Positions 36,269-48,979 of a DNA stretch of 64,000 nt are shown here, piece by piece. The notes under the pieces are model-generated. The model was not told where the DNA came from. It saw nothing but the letters and a program-made list of their open reading frames with translations, and made no database searches. The DNA lies in NCBI GenBank assembly GCA_025403435.1, contig CM046332.1, positions 10,161,903 through 10,225,902 of the forward strand, read 5' to 3'. A program made the position numbers and the translations under genes. Position 1 is the first letter of the stretch. Every line of letters starts with the position of its first letter. This DNA is from Artocarpus heterophyllus. Lineage: Eukaryota > Streptophyta > Magnoliopsida > Rosales > Moraceae.

Positions 36269-38299
36269 TGTTAGACATGTATGCCCTAAAGAGTAAAAAT
36301 GTAATATGTCTTTGGAGACATTTTTTATCAATAAAGAATTTATTCATTTATATGTACTAAATCTTGTCCTCTTTACGTTCATATTTGTTGAATGTATGAT
36401 AAGCAAACAGTAGTCTGAGACTGTCAGTCTAAACCTTAAAATTGGGCATATGATGGACTGATTATGCAGAAGACACGATTCTTAAGGTGACGGTCTAAAA
36501 CATATGATTCGCAATCAAGGGAATAAAGTTGGGCGCTTTATTTATGTAAAGATTGTTATGTTGTCTATATCCCTTTTGGGAAATGGTTTGTCTTGACCAT
36601 CGGAGTTGGACTCCGTGAATAGAAACATTGGCGCTTTGTCATAGGTGACAATGTGTTGGATCGGGACATAAAGTGAATTGATTTGGATTAATAATTCTGT
36701 CTTGGCAAATCGATTCACTTTGGACAATCACTTGTATTGTATCTTAATCCTGAGATGAATAGTGGGCCCGTTGTCTCTACTTGTATCTTTTGATGTGCCA
36801 ATGGCTGACTCCCACATCTCAATAGTGGTATGCATGCCGGTACGTTGGAGGCATGACTCTTGATAGCGTAGACTTGTTGTTCATAGATATCGAATCCATA
36901 GCTCCTCTTTAGGAGTAATGATATCCTCTTATATGCGTTGTCCTGTAATTGAAAAACTGGAGTGCTCAACCATTTGGATACATAGGTGTAACCGAATGGT
37001 ATACTATCTTTGGATGGTAAGTTTTCTAATGGTGAGACAATGAAACGTGAGATAAAAATAATCGGGAAGGTAAGACATAACTTGTCCTTAAGCCGATTAT
37101 GGATTATCATATGGGGATACGATACACTTTGATATGTCAAGGAGACTTAGCTACACGAGCTTCGTAATTCTATGAAGTTCGAGAGTGTAGCTCCAAGCTT
37201 TTAGTGGAGTAGCGTTGGAGTTGATAATTGTGAAATGTATATCTGGAATATTGGCTTTCATAATTATCATGAGCTTGAACTTTATAGGTCCATTTTGGTC
37301 CCCTTTGCTAGCTCACAAAATCCTGTAACGACACGGCATGCATTTCCAATAATTGGTGACTTATGTCAGATTTATCGGATTGGTTTAAAATTTATAAGAA
37401 TCAAATAATTCATGTCTGTTTATTGGTTGAATTAATTTTGTAATAAAATTAATTTAAGATAAACTTGTTGAATTATTGGATCAGATAATTCTTGTCTGTT
37501 TTTCGATTGATTTAATTTTGGATAAATTAGATCAAGATAAACTTGTAGAATTATTGTGAATTGATTTATTTTCTTAGAGATTATCTTGATAAAGTTTGCT
37601 TTGATCAGATATCTTCTCTATTGGGTTATTTGAATCAAAACTGACACTTTGTCCTTTAAAATCTAGGGTGGAAAATAAAAGATTCATGGAGATTTTTTCT
37701 CGAGGGTTCGGCCTACCGAATGACGTGTTTGGCCTGTCGAAATGGCCCTGTTCGGCCTGCCGATCAGGCTGTGTTGGCTTGCCAATCAGCGGGAGATAAG
37801 ATTGCGTGTTTTCACGCGGATCTTATCAGATATTGATCCGAACTTGATTCTATTTCGAGTTTTTGAGACCTAATCTGATAAGGACTGACCCTAGGACCAA
37901 TGGCTATATAAAGGGAGTGAGTCTCATGATTTACTCAGATCAATTGAGAGATTAAGAGTGATACCCTTCTAGTGAGCATCTAAAAACTCCCTGAGAGCTT
38001 TTGTTCACAAATCACGAACACTAGCTTTGGGTTCTCTCTCTTGGTTGGAAGGAGAGTCACCGGTGGAAGAGCTGTACGTGTGAGCCCACACTCACTCCGG
38101 TTGTGGATAGAGAATAGCAATGAAGACCAGTTGGTTGAGGCTCTTCTGGAACGTTACTTCTCTTCACAGGCTGCGGACGTTCTTCACACAAAGGTTAGTA
38201 AGATCTGTCTAATTTATACATATAACATGTCAAACTTGTGTTTTGAAAATTACTCTGATGAAAATATTTAAAATTCCGCTGCGTACAGCGTTTCCAACA
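36269..38299 (+). repeat. 3' LTR of the inner copia element (2031 bp)
   Basis: TGTTAGACATG...TTTCCAACA, followed by the second TATCA. It has a fuller palindromic array than the 5' LTR (37709-37784). TATA region GGCTATATAAAGGGAG at about 37902. Confidence 0.92.
37709..37784 (-). repeat. Palindromic motif array, inner copia 3' LTR, 4 copies
   Basis: Reverse-form copies start at 37709 (CGGCCTACCG), 37730 (TGGCCTGTCG), 37753 (CGGCCTGCCG) and 37775 (TGGCTTGCCA), steps 21, 23 and 22 bp. Confidence 0.82.
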
Positions 38300-38304
38300 T
38301 ATCA

Positions 38305-38978
38305 TACCTAAGATGGACTCACTACTGAACACTGAGGTTAATGATAATAACTCTAAAAGAGTTAAAACTTCTCACTCTAATAAGACTTATCTTTGGCATT
38401 TGCGGCTTGGTCATATTAACCAAAATAGGATTCAAAGGTTGGTAAGGAATGGGCCTTTAAGTCATTTAAAGGTGGAATCTATACCACAATGTGAATCTTG
38501 TTTGGAGGGTAAAATGACGAAAAGACCATTCGGGTCTAAGGGCACTAGGGCCGAAGGGGTTCTAGAACTTGTACATAATGATGTTTGTAGACCGATGAAC
38601 ATCCGGGCACGAGGAGGGTATGAGGATTTCGTCACTTTTATTGATGGTTACTCAAGATATGGGTATGTGTACCTAATACACCACAAAAGCGAAACTTATG
38701 ACAAGTTCAAGCAGTTTAGGGCTAAAGTGGAAAAGCAATTGGGTAGATCCATAAAGGTACTTTGTTCCGATCGAGGTGGAGAATACCTTTCTGATGAGTT
38801 CTTGGGACACTTATTAGAGAATAAGATTTTATCCCATTTGACTACACCGGGCACTCCACAGTAGAATGGCATGGCTGAAAGGAGGAATAGGACTTTGTTC
38901 GACATGGTTAGGTCCATGATGATGTATTCATCATTACCTTTGTCCTTTTGGAGATATGCACTACAAACTGCATGTTAT
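38305..38978 (+). pseudogene. Outer copia integrase region, continuation
   Basis: Resumes the outer pol exactly where 28655 stops. Integrase HHCC finger (LGHINQNRIQRL, then CESCLEGK) and core with TFIDGYSRYGYVYLIHHK and an SDRGGEYLSDEF block are open for 183 codons (38313-38864). It then meets a TAG at former CAG in the TPQQNG motif. Colinearity breaks near 38978, after GCATGTTAT. Confidence 0.85.
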
Positions 38979-40299
38979 TGAGTCATTTGTTTTCCGAGAT
39001 ACTTCAAGATGTTTTATCAAAATGTCTTTGCAAGTTTTTCCCAACAACACATGAAAGTTTTTATGCCGCTTGGTAGTGATTCAATAATATGGTTGAATGA
39101 TATTCCAACCATAATCTTTCACATCAATCTCTTACATTCTTTTTCTATAATGGAATGGATGAGGAAATACAAAGTTGGGCGGATAATGGAGCTCTAGTGG
39201 TTGGTGGTCACATGTTCAATATAAGCTTTAGAGCACAATATTTTGTGAATGATATAGTAGATTTTAACTACCATTGACATTTGTATCCTTCGCTACAAGG
39301 TTGGAGTAACCAATACTCTCCACATATCCATCACCCTAGTATTACAACCAACCATTTGGGCATCAAAAAGAGAAGAAGTCAATAATTGAAGAATCATTGG
39401 CTCAAGCGGAGAATGTTTTCAACCAATTTATGGAGAGGACGAATACATTAGAAGTTTAAACCAACTCTAGGTGGTATCTTGATGAACAAATGGAGCATCT
39501 TATAAGAACAAATTTAGAGAGCCACAAAGAAAATGAAGAGGGATTTTTCAATTCTCATGGTGACAATCAAATGGTGAATACTACGATATGGCTTGATGAT
39601 GATGACTCAAAGAGCCAAGGTTGAAAAAGTATTTCAAATAATGAGAAAGTTTTATGGGAATTTGAGTTTGAAGTTGTTTTAGCTCAAACATTTGCTAAGT
39701 TAGGCTCTTGCTCGGTCACCAATGGTTTACACTTGCTAAATTAAAAGAAGTCCATCGAAACTCATGAGTTCTATGAAGGCCAAATCGCAAGCATGGTAAT
39801 TAATAGCCAAGTGGAGAGTGAAGATCAAATATAAGGGTTATTAGAGAAATTCATTCATGAAGCTGAGCCATAAAATTCATTGGAGATCATCGGTTTGAGC
39901 TCATCAATGATATCAATATATACACCACCAATGGATCCTTGCTTCCTATTGACACCACTTTCACCATCTTAAATTTTCTAAGAGCAAAAGCTAAGAATGG
40001 AATTCTCCTCCCATGCTCATCATTCTAAGCCATGTGTTATTGGTGCAACGTGCCAAATTCTTTCAAATCTTGCCAAGCTTGAGGGCATTGACAACAAAGG
40101 CCCGTATGTGTTGTTATTTGACACTTATTATAGGCAGAAGCTGCTTTTTGATGAGCGCTTCCAATGACTATAAATCAAGCGCTCCTTGGGAGGCAACCTG
40201 AGTTTTCTAAACATTATTTTTATTATGTTTTTGTTATTTTTTTAGTTAGTTTATTAATTAAGTCTTTCCTTTTGTTTTTGGTCCTTGTTTAGGTCTTTG
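38979..40299 (+). pseudogene. Fragment of an Athila-like gypsy gag region (tentative)
   Basis: Foreign sequence between copia pieces. Broken frames read LQGWSNQYSPHIHHPS near 39290 and then an alternating Glu/Gln-rich coiled segment (about 39380-39560). This resembles the end of Athila-type gag, where a GWxNHPN block precedes a coiled region. The block near 40172 (AAGCGCTCCTTGGGAGGCAA) is of the kind seen in the 3' part of Athila elements. No LTR or duplication is seen. It could be another gypsy lineage. Confidence 0.45.
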
Positions 40300-40323
40300 T
40301 GTTAGACATGATGCCCTAAGGAG

Positions 40324-40471
40324 TAAAATATTATAATTTGCTCTTGGAGATATTTTATCAATAAAGAGTTTATTTATTATTCATATACTAAATGTTGTAA
40401 AATATTGTAATTTGCTCTTGAAGATATTTTATCAATAAAGAGATTATTTATTATTCATATACTAAATGTTG
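40324..40471 (+). repeat. 74-bp tandem duplication in the third copia LTR
   Basis: Two near-identical copies, each from TAAAATATT to AAATGTTG, including ATCAATAAAGAG. The other copia LTRs have one copy. Confidence 0.85.
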
Positions 40472-41731
40472 TCCTCTTTATGTTCTTTTCTGTTGAATGT
40501 ATGATAAACAAACAAAAATCTAGAAGTGCCAGTCTAAACCTTTAAGAATCGTGTATATAATGGACAGATTATGTGGAAGACATGAATCTTAAAGGTGATG
40601 GTCTAAATCATAAGATCTACAATCGAGAGAATAAAGTTGGGCGCTTTATTTATGCTAAGATTGTTATATTGTCTACATCCCAATGGGAGATGGCTTGTCT
40701 TGCTTATCAGAGAGGGATTCCGCGAGTAGAAATATTGGTACATTGTCATAGGTGACGATGTATTGGATCAGGACATAAAGTTGAATTGATTTAGGTTGAT
40801 AATTCTGTTTATGTAAATCAACTCACTTTAGAGAATCATATGTGTTGTGTCTTAATCCTAAAATGACTAATGGGGCCATATTCTTGACTTATGTATTTTG
40901 ATGTACCAAAGGGTGACATCCTGACTTTATGATGGTTCATATACCGATACGTTGGAGACATGACTCTTGATTGCGTAGACTTGTTATTTATAGATATGGA
41001 ATTCATAGCTCTTTTTGTAGAGTTAATGATATTCTCGCATACGTGTTATCCTGTAATTGGAATACTAAAGCGCTCAACTATTTGGATACATAGGTGTAAC
41101 CGAATGGTATATTATCTATGGATAGTAAGTATTCCAATGGGGTGATAATGGAACGTAAGATAAAAATAATTGGGAAGGCAAAACAAAAATTATCCTTAAG
41201 CCGATTATGAATATCATATGGGGATGTAACACATTATGATATGTCATAGACGATTAGCTTAATGAAGCTTCATAATTTTATATAGTTCGAGAGTATAGCT
41301 CTAAGCTTTTAGTGGAGTAACTTTAGAGTTGATAATTATAAAATATGTCTCTGGATATTGTATTTTATAATTATAGGAACTTGAACTGTATATGTCCATT
41401 GGGTCCCCTTTGCTAGCTCATAATAAATACTGTAACGACATGGCATGATTTTCCTATATATTAATGACTTATGTTAAAATTATTAGACTGGCTAAAATTT
41501 GATAAAAATGGATAATTCAAGTTAGTATATTAGTTGAATTGAATTTGTAAATTAATTTAAGATAAACATGTTGAATTATTTGGATAATATTTTATTTTCT
41601 ATGGGATTATCTAGATATGATTATATTAATCAGAGAACTTCTCTATTGTATTATTTGAATTAAAACTAAGGCTTTATCCAAGATTATCGGGTGGAGAATA
41701 AAATATTCCCAGGGATCAAATTATCGCAAGT

Positions 41732-41805
41732 TGGCAGGCCAATATGTTAGTTCGGCATGCCGATTAAGTAAGTTCGATAGGCTGAGGGGAAAGTTCAGCC
41801 TATTG
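41732..41805 (+). repeat. Palindromic motif array, third copia LTR
   Basis: Four copies start at 41732 (TGGCAGGCCA), 41753 (CGGCATGCCG), 41775 (CGATAGGCTG) and 41796 (CAGCCTATTG): steps 21, 22 and 21 bp, identical to the spacing in the 25403 and 57061 arrays. Confidence 0.78.
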
Positions 41806-42304
41806 ATCGTCCAATAACTATGTATGCATTTTAGACACGTTTTCTTTATCAAAAGTTGATCCAAATCTGAATTTTGAGATGTTATTAGATCAGGATTAAC
41901 CCCAAATTTGACCACTATACATAGGGGTGAGTTTTCTTAGTTATTAGATCAATTGAGAAGCATAGAGTGAGTACTGTAGTCTGAGAAACTCTAAAACTCC
42001 CTGAGAGCTATTATTCACAATCAAGAACTTTAGCTCTGAGTCTTCTCAGGTAGTTGGAACGAAAGTCATCAGAGGAAGAGCTGTACGATGTGTAACCACC
42101 CGTGGATAGAGAATAGCAAAGAAGACCAGTTGGTTGAGGCTCTTTTGGGAAGTTCTTCTCTTCACTGATTGCTATGCTCTTCAGCATACAAAAGGTTAAT
42201 AAGATCTATCATTAATTTATGTATTTAGCATATCAAACTTATGTTTTGAAAAATACTTTGATTTAAAAATTTTTAAAATTTTGCCGCGTTCTCGTTTTCT
42301 AACA

Positions 42305-43718
42305 ATTGGTTTCAAAGCCATGGTTTCTACATAAATTTATGAGTTTGTGATCATGGTATATATATAGATTATGTGATCTTATTCTCTCCTTTTCTTTGAT
42401 TTAATTTGTTATAGAGTTGGCACTCTAGGGTTTCTATATACTTAAATGTTGTCATGAGATTATATAGGGAATGTTTATTAATTAATTATGGTTGATTAAA
42501 TTATTAATTAATTATTAATTAATTAATTAATATGTGTTGGTTATGGTTCCTTAGATGTTGGAATATGTATCTAGGTTTTTCATGTAATTAAATAGTAGCC
42601 TATCATCACTATCTAGGAATTATTATTTTAATTTTAAATTTGTAAAGTTTTGTAATTAAATAATTATTCGAAGTGAAGACGAATCTAGAAGATAAAGATA
42701 ATAGGAGTTCAATTGATTTTCTTGAGTTTCTAAAATTTTTATGTTTTTGAATTGTTAAAAATAAGATTGAAAACTGCTTAAAATTATTTTTTGGAAAAAT
42801 GTAAATTTAGCTCGGCCGATAGGCTGAACCCTCAAGTTCAGTAAGCCGATGGTCACAGAGCAGCAGACCAATAGGTTCGATAGGCCGATGGTTGTGATTG
42901 GCAGGCCATGATCAAGTTAGGTAGACCAATAAAAAGCAATATGTTTTCAGAAAAGGTGCATTTTTTTGGTGCAGTTTTAATTTTATTTTTAGGACAATTA
43001 TGAGAAACATGAAATTTTATAATGGCCAGAAAAATAAGCCACTTGATCTACGAGGGATTGAAGAATTAAAGATAAATACCACATGAAGAAGGATACAACT
43101 TGCAGACACAAGATAAAGAATCGATAACATGTTTTGATTGATCTTTTGTAATCTTTATTTTATTTTCTTTTCTCTAGGATAGAACCATAATATTATCACT
43201 GTTTATTTATTATTGTTTTGCTTGTGGCTATGCATATTGCTTTACTTGTCTGCATTATAATATGATTTGCCATATATGTTGATGACATGCTATGTAGAAT
43301 AGGGATTGCCGTTCATTAAAAATTGTTCATGCATGTTAACATAAAACCTTGACTTTTAAAATATTGAGTGGGAGAAGGTTTTCGAAGAGAGGACTTACGG
43401 CCTCCATCGTTGGTCCATAGATAGCACATGATAGTTCCAACCCCTAGGAAAGGATTTCATCATGTACTGGGTTGGATCTCCAAAGGAATAGTTTGTTTTA
43501 CCCTGGGTGGTGATTATAAATCATGGATAAAATATTTGAAATGATGGTTATACACTCAAGATTATTTTTGTTATTAACCTCCCCTAGGAGCTCTGTTAAT
43601 GAAATTAATGGCCAAGGAAAATGATTATTAATATATGCTAGATCATATAGATCTTGGACGACATATATTAATCAGAGGGGATCTGTGTTCCTAATTAAAT
43701 TTGACGAGTCTCCCTTAG
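42305..43718 (+). other. Primer-binding site and leader of the third copia copy
   Basis: TGGTTTCAAAGCC (from 42307) is the decayed primer-binding site. The leader is colinear with 30643-32130 of the inner element and breaks near 43718, where it jumps to the pol position equivalent to 34254, so gag and most of protease/integrase are deleted. Palindromic array at 42817-42928. Confidence 0.75.
42817..42928 (+). repeat. Palindromic motif array, third copia leader
   Basis: Decayed copies start at about 42817 (CGATAGGCTG), 42839 (CAGTAAGCCG), 42861, 42878 (CGATAGGCCG), 42899 (TGGCAGGCCA) and 42919, mostly 21-22 bp apart. Confidence 0.68.
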
Positions 43719-45458
43719 GACACCTTTAAACCATATTCGCATATAGGGATGTCTAGCTCATGTACTGTTTAGGGATACGAATAAGTTGGAAGCACGTTCG
43801 GAAGTTTGCGTATTTGTAGGATATCCAAAAATGACTAAAGGGGTTATTTTTATAACCCAAAGGAAAATAAAGTTGTGGTTTCAACTAATACAACTTTCCT
43901 TGAGGAGATTTACATAAATGACTTTAAGCCTCGAAGTATAGTGGTGCTCGAGGAGTTGAAGAGTGATTCAATCACTCTGGGGGTTCCAAATGAAACCACT
44001 CCAATCAATGTAGAAAAACCAAACAAACCTGAACAACAATATGAGGGGCTTCGGCGCAATGGGAGGATTAGGCATCAACCTGAAAAGTATATGTTCAATG
44101 GTGAGGCCTTCTTGGCTGAATCGGATGAACATGATAGGGATCCTTACACTTATGCAGAGGGTATAGATGATGTTGATTCAAAACTCTGGATAGAGGCCAT
44201 GAACACAAAGATGATGTCTATGGAGATTAATCGGGTGTGAGAGCTTATGGATCTTCCTAAAGGGCTAAACCCACAGGGTGTAAGTGGATCTACAAGAGGA
44301 AAAGATGAGTGGATGGAAAGGTTGAAACCTTTAAGGCTAGATTGGTAGCTAAAGGTTATACGCAAAAGGAAGGAATTGATTACGAGGAAACCGTTTCATC
44401 TATAGCCATGCTTAAGTCCATCCGGATTCTTTTGTCCATAGCTGTTGCACTTGACTACGAGATTTGGCAGAGGGATGTCAAGACAGCTTTACTAAATGGC
44501 TATTTTGATAAGTCCATTTATATGGAGCAACCAAATGGGTTCAAGGTCAAGGGTTAGGAGGGTAAGGTTTATAAGCTGCTAAAGTTAATATATGGACTTA
44601 AGCAGGCTTCCCGTTCTTGGAACATAAGATTTGATCAAGTGATCAAGACCTATGGATTCGCACAAAATGTGGATGAGCCATGTGTGTACAAACACATTAA
44701 GGATGGGAAGGTGGTTTTTCTACTACTCTACATAGATGACATTCTGTTAATTGGCAATGACATTAGGGTGTTGTCATCAGTCAAATTATGGTTGACTAAG
44801 CAGTTTGACATGAAGGACTTGGGTGAGGCTAATTTTGTTCTCGGTATCTAGATCTTTCAAGATAGGAAGAACATAATGATTGCTTTGTCATAGGCAGGAT
44901 ACATAGATAAAATTCTCAGGATGTTTGCAATGCAGGATTTCAAGAAAGGTGGGCAACCATCTAGGTCTGGAATTACTTTTTCTAAGAAAGACTCTCCAAA
45001 GTCTGAGGAAGAAAGAGAATACATGAAGAAAGTGCCTTATGCTTCAGTAGTGGGTAGTCTTATGTATGCCATGCTTTGCACACGATCGGATATTTGTTAT
45101 GCGGTTAGGATTATAAGTCAATTTTAGGCAGATCTGGGACCGAACCATTGGTTTACAGTCAAGCATATTTTCAAGTGCCTAAGATGGGCTAGAGGGTGTA
45201 TGCTTGCATATTTGGGTAAGGACTTAACTCCTCTAAGATACACTGATTCATATTTCCAATCCTGTCTAGATTCTAGGAGATCAACTTCAGGTTTTGTGTT
45301 TACTTTGGGCAGCGGTGCCATCAATTGGAGAAGTGTGAAGCAAGATTACACTTTGGATTCAACGATGGAGGCCAAGTATGTGGCAGCTAGTGATGCTTTG
45401 AAAGAAGCAGTGTGGCTCAGCAAGTTCTTTAGGGATCTTAAGGTAGTTCATGGTATGA
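43719..45458 (+). pseudogene. Copia pol, late integrase to RNase H, pseudogene
   Basis: Colinear with 34254-35990 of the inner element. The integrase C-terminal linker is open at 43875-44240, and reverse transcriptase occupies 44300-44860 in short frames. The YVDD box reads YIDD (LLLYIDDILLIGND, about 44720-44760). RNase H follows (45200-45458). Stops are mostly TAG at former CAG. It breaks at 45458 next to CACTA sequence and resumes at 55361. It belongs either to the outer element or to the third copy. Confidence 0.85.
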
Positions 45459-47029
45459 TGGTTTTTTAGAAAAACTGTCATGGTAGCTCACTTAAAACCC
45501 ATTTTTCCACATCGTCAATCAGACAAAATCAAAAACTCACATCTCAAATACGAACACAGACCCCCCCGAAACAGGTGTTGCGTCCCTTTTCGCCTCCACA
45601 CTCCTTAATCTCATTCCAAATTGTAAGTTTTTTGTTAGAAATTGATAAATTGTTGTTGATTTTATTGTTTAATTAATCCGAAATTGATAAATTGTCGTTG
45701 ATTTTGTTATTATTTCATGATTATTGTGTTGTGGATCATGGGTATGATTTATTTGTTTTATAATGGGTATGTGTAATTTGTTTTAAGATGAGTGATGTTT
45801 TTGTTTTATGATTAGAATATATATGGTGGGTATATATGTATAGAATTTATGAAATTAATTTTAATTGAACATTTGCTATTTATTATCTTGATTTAGGACT
45901 TGTAAAATGGATAGGAAATTGATGTGAGATTTTCAATTGTCTAGAGAATATGTGAATGGTGTTGAAGAGTTCTTGGATTTTGCCAAAAGTCATGCCAATG
46001 GTGATAAAATTCGGTGTCCTTGTGTTCAATGTGAAAACCATAGATTGCATCTATAACACCCGAGATTTTTAATGCATTAAAAATGCATTAAGTTGATGAT
46101 TATATTAAGATGAAAAGTATGGTTTAATGAAAAATACTGTATAATAAGATGGAAAATTATACAGTATTAGAGCAATGCAGTATAAGAATTAGATTGTGTG
46201 GACCATAATTTCTTTTTATACTTTTATAAAAAGAAAAGAGAAAAAAAAAGGAAAAAAAATCACACAAATTTGGGTCTCTCTCTCTCTACTTTCTCTCTCT
46301 AGAATTCTCTCTCTCTCCTCAAATCTCGTTTGAGATTCCGACGTCCGTTTTCGACACCTCCCGCGCCAATGGAAAGCTCTCGACTGAGCTGAGTCCAACA
46401 AGGTGCCGTGCCGCCCAAAATGCCGCTGGAGGAGGCCACACGCGCCGCCCCCCATTTCTTTCCGACGAGATATCTTCGCCGTTCGATGTCCGATCGACGT
46501 GATTCTTGTTCCTCCACGACCACCGTGATGAGAGGAATAAAACCCACCCTTGGTGGCAGCTCAACAACGGCCGGATTGCTCCGCCCGCCTATCGTCGCCG
46601 CCCCCATGGTGGAACTCCGCCTTGCCAGAGGAGGTGGCCGACACCACCCCTCCCAATGGGTTCAGAGGATCAAGGGGAGTAAAATACCTCGATCAATTGC
46701 ACGGAAGGAGCCCGTTTCGCCGGAGAACGGCCAACGCCCCTGTCAACCGCCGTGGGAGCCTCCGTTTTGACTCTTCCCAGCCACATTTCTTCAGATTGAG
46801 TGAGGGGAAATACTCATAGGAGGATGGGTAGCAATAGCCCTCAGCCCATTTCAGGTTTCCATTGCCGGAAAGCCATCATCGGAGCCTCCATTTTTGCCAT
46901 CAATGTCGAGCTCCGGCCTGCTATGTTAGAGGCAGAATTAGGCAAAATTGACACCGTCATTGGACTCAGAAGGGTCAATTTAGGGGGGGTAGGCTCGAGC
47001 CCAGCTGCTAACGGACCCCGATTGACACC

Positions 47030-47076
47030 GGTCAATGCCGGTCAAAGTTGGTCAACGACGGTCAACGGCTGGTCAA
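47030..47076. repeat. 10-bp tandem array of GGTCAA (W-box core)
   Basis: GGTCAA starts at 47030, 47040, 47050, 47060 and 47071. Read on the other strand these are TTGACC, the core bound by WRKY transcription factors. The step equals one helical turn. Confidence 0.8.
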
Positions 47077-48059
47077 CGTCAATTTAGGATTTTGTGATCC
47101 GGACCTCCGATCGAAGATCTGAGACCGCCTCCCAACTCGTTTCGACACTTTGAACGCAATGGTGACCTCCGTTTGAGCTAATTCCACTCCGATGAAAATC
47201 GTCTGGTACCGACTATACGCAGATCGAGGCGATTCAAACAGTAATATCAGGAGTCTAGAATGACGTGTTCAAGAATGTATGATCTCCAGGAAGCATTCCT
47301 AGCCATTTATGATTGCTCGAGGAGCACTACAGAAGGATGCTTCGCATACTGTAGATGCAACGAGATACAACTGGATCTGCTTTGCTTGGAGTTCAAGTAG
47401 GAATCTCGCTTACAGTATGAACTGTTTTAGAATAAATTGCTTTAGATGCTTTCATAAAAATTTATGAAATGCATGATCAGTGATTGTTACACTGTTTTAT
47501 GTGAGAATAGGTTTTATAACGTTACAAGGTTGACGAAAAACCCGTTAAGGGTAAAATCGTCATTATTAAAGAAACAGCTAGAGCGGAGTCGAACACTCCA
47601 ATTTAGCATAACGTTCTTAGATGAAAAATGTTCCGTAATACGTTAAGTAATGTAACGGCCATATGAGATCAGAGATTTAACAAGGGATGTTTAAGTAAAC
47701 GAGAGGTAACCGATAGGTTACAAAGTTAAAAGGAAATGTAACCCCGGTGGGTTACAAGGCTAATTGAAGGAAAGGTAAACTGATGGTTTATAAGGTTGAG
47801 TAAAGAGAACGTTAGACCGATAGTAGACCAAGTTATGAAAAAGGAATGAATGGTTAATGTTTACGTTTTATTATCAATCGAGTGGATTGATAATAAAGAA
47901 AGTTAATTAATGAGTCGGCTGTCGTATGATCAGGACACAGAAGCCGACTAATGGACGAAAAAGGAACGAGAATGGAATGGAATAGAGAACGCTAGAGCAT
48001 AGTTCGGGTAAGTTTCAAACCTCACCTACAGCATGAAATAAATGATTTTTAAATGCTTA

Positions 48060-48600
48060 TTTATATAATTTGCAAATAAGTTTGCAATTATTATGCAAGT
48101 TTCTTTTAAAGTATGTTTGCATTTATTATGCAAAAAAGTTTTAAAGTTTAAGAAAAAGATTTGCAATGAATTTGCAATCGTTATGTTAAAGGTTTATTTG
48201 CATATTGATATGCATAACATTTCTTAAAAGTGTAAGTTATGATTTTTAAAGTATTAAAAGTATGTTTTGCATTATGACAATGCAAAATGTTTAATAGTTT
48301 AAGTTATAAGTTTCATGATGCATTTGCTATGCAATATGTTATATTTATTGTGCAATAAGTTTTAGAATAAAAGTTATAATTTGCAAAATGTGTTTGCATT
48401 TTATGATGTATTTAGTAAGCAATATGTTGCATTTGTTATGCAATAAGTGTTAGAATACAAGTTATGATTTGCAAAATGTGTTTGCGTTTTATGATGAATT
48501 TATTAAGCAATATGTTGCATTTGTTATGCAATAAATTTTATAGTACTAGCTATGAATTGCAAGTGTGTTTGCATATGATATGATTGCATTTGAAATGCTC
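48060..48600 (+). repeat. Imperfect repeats rich in TTTGCAT/ATGCAA
   Basis: Recurring units of about 110-125 bp with inverted TTGCATTTGTTATGCAA-like cores. The clearest pair starts at about 48375 and 48490. Confidence 0.7.
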
Positions 48601-48979
48601 ACTAAAGTTAATAAGAAGGTAACGTAAAGATAAAAGGAAAGTGTCGTACCAGCCTCTTTGTTATGAGGTAATGAAAGTAAAATTAAAGTTTGACCTCCTA
48701 AAGGTGAGGTACAAGACCTCAATGTTTGATGGTCTCAAGTCTTCCACAAGGGAAGCATCATGTTTATGATCTCATGATTAATGAGTCGGTACGAACACTA
48801 AAGTAAAGTAAGGAAAAGGAAGGCTATAAGATAAAGAAAGTTAAGGAACAAGAATAAAGGTTGAGAAAGAAAGGAATATTTAAGTTTATAGAATGTTTAT
48901 AAAATGCTCATAATTGAAGTTAATAATTGAGCATAAATGGAGTCATGCATTCTGATGTTACTTGAATGCTTTTTATGAA

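Larger units (their letters stand above)
28656..38299 (+). mobile_element. Inner complete Ty1/copia element, nested in a relative of itself
   Basis: Complete 9644-bp element: LTRs 28656-30642 (1987 bp) and 36269-38299 (2031 bp), primer-binding site, long leader, gag-pol and purine tract. It is flanked by TATCA at 28651-28655 and 38300-38304, a perfect 5-bp duplication. Host sequence on both sides is pol of an older copy of the same family, rejoining in frame order. Its LTRs differ by roughly 4% in the first 340 bp by eye plus a 44-bp size difference, so it is much older than the chromovirus. Coding regions have stops, so it is not autonomous. Gag start and RT motifs suggest the Tork/TNT1-like group, tentatively. 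Confidence 0.9.
40300..42304 (+). repeat. Third copia LTR copy (2005 bp), most diverged
   Basis: TGTTAGACATG...TTCTAACA, followed by a primer-binding site, so it is a 5' LTR. It has a 74-bp tandem duplication near its start (40324-40397 and 40398-40471) containing the AATAAAG-type stretch. The palindromic array is at 41732-41805. Confidence 0.85.

Noticed and set aside
38979..40299. Host gene between copia fragments
   Set aside because: Frames are broken throughout and the readable pieces resemble gypsy gag.
46408..46770. 120-codon frame in the GC-rich part of the solo LTR
   Set aside because: GC-rich sequence keeps several frames open on both strands; nothing recognisable in the product.
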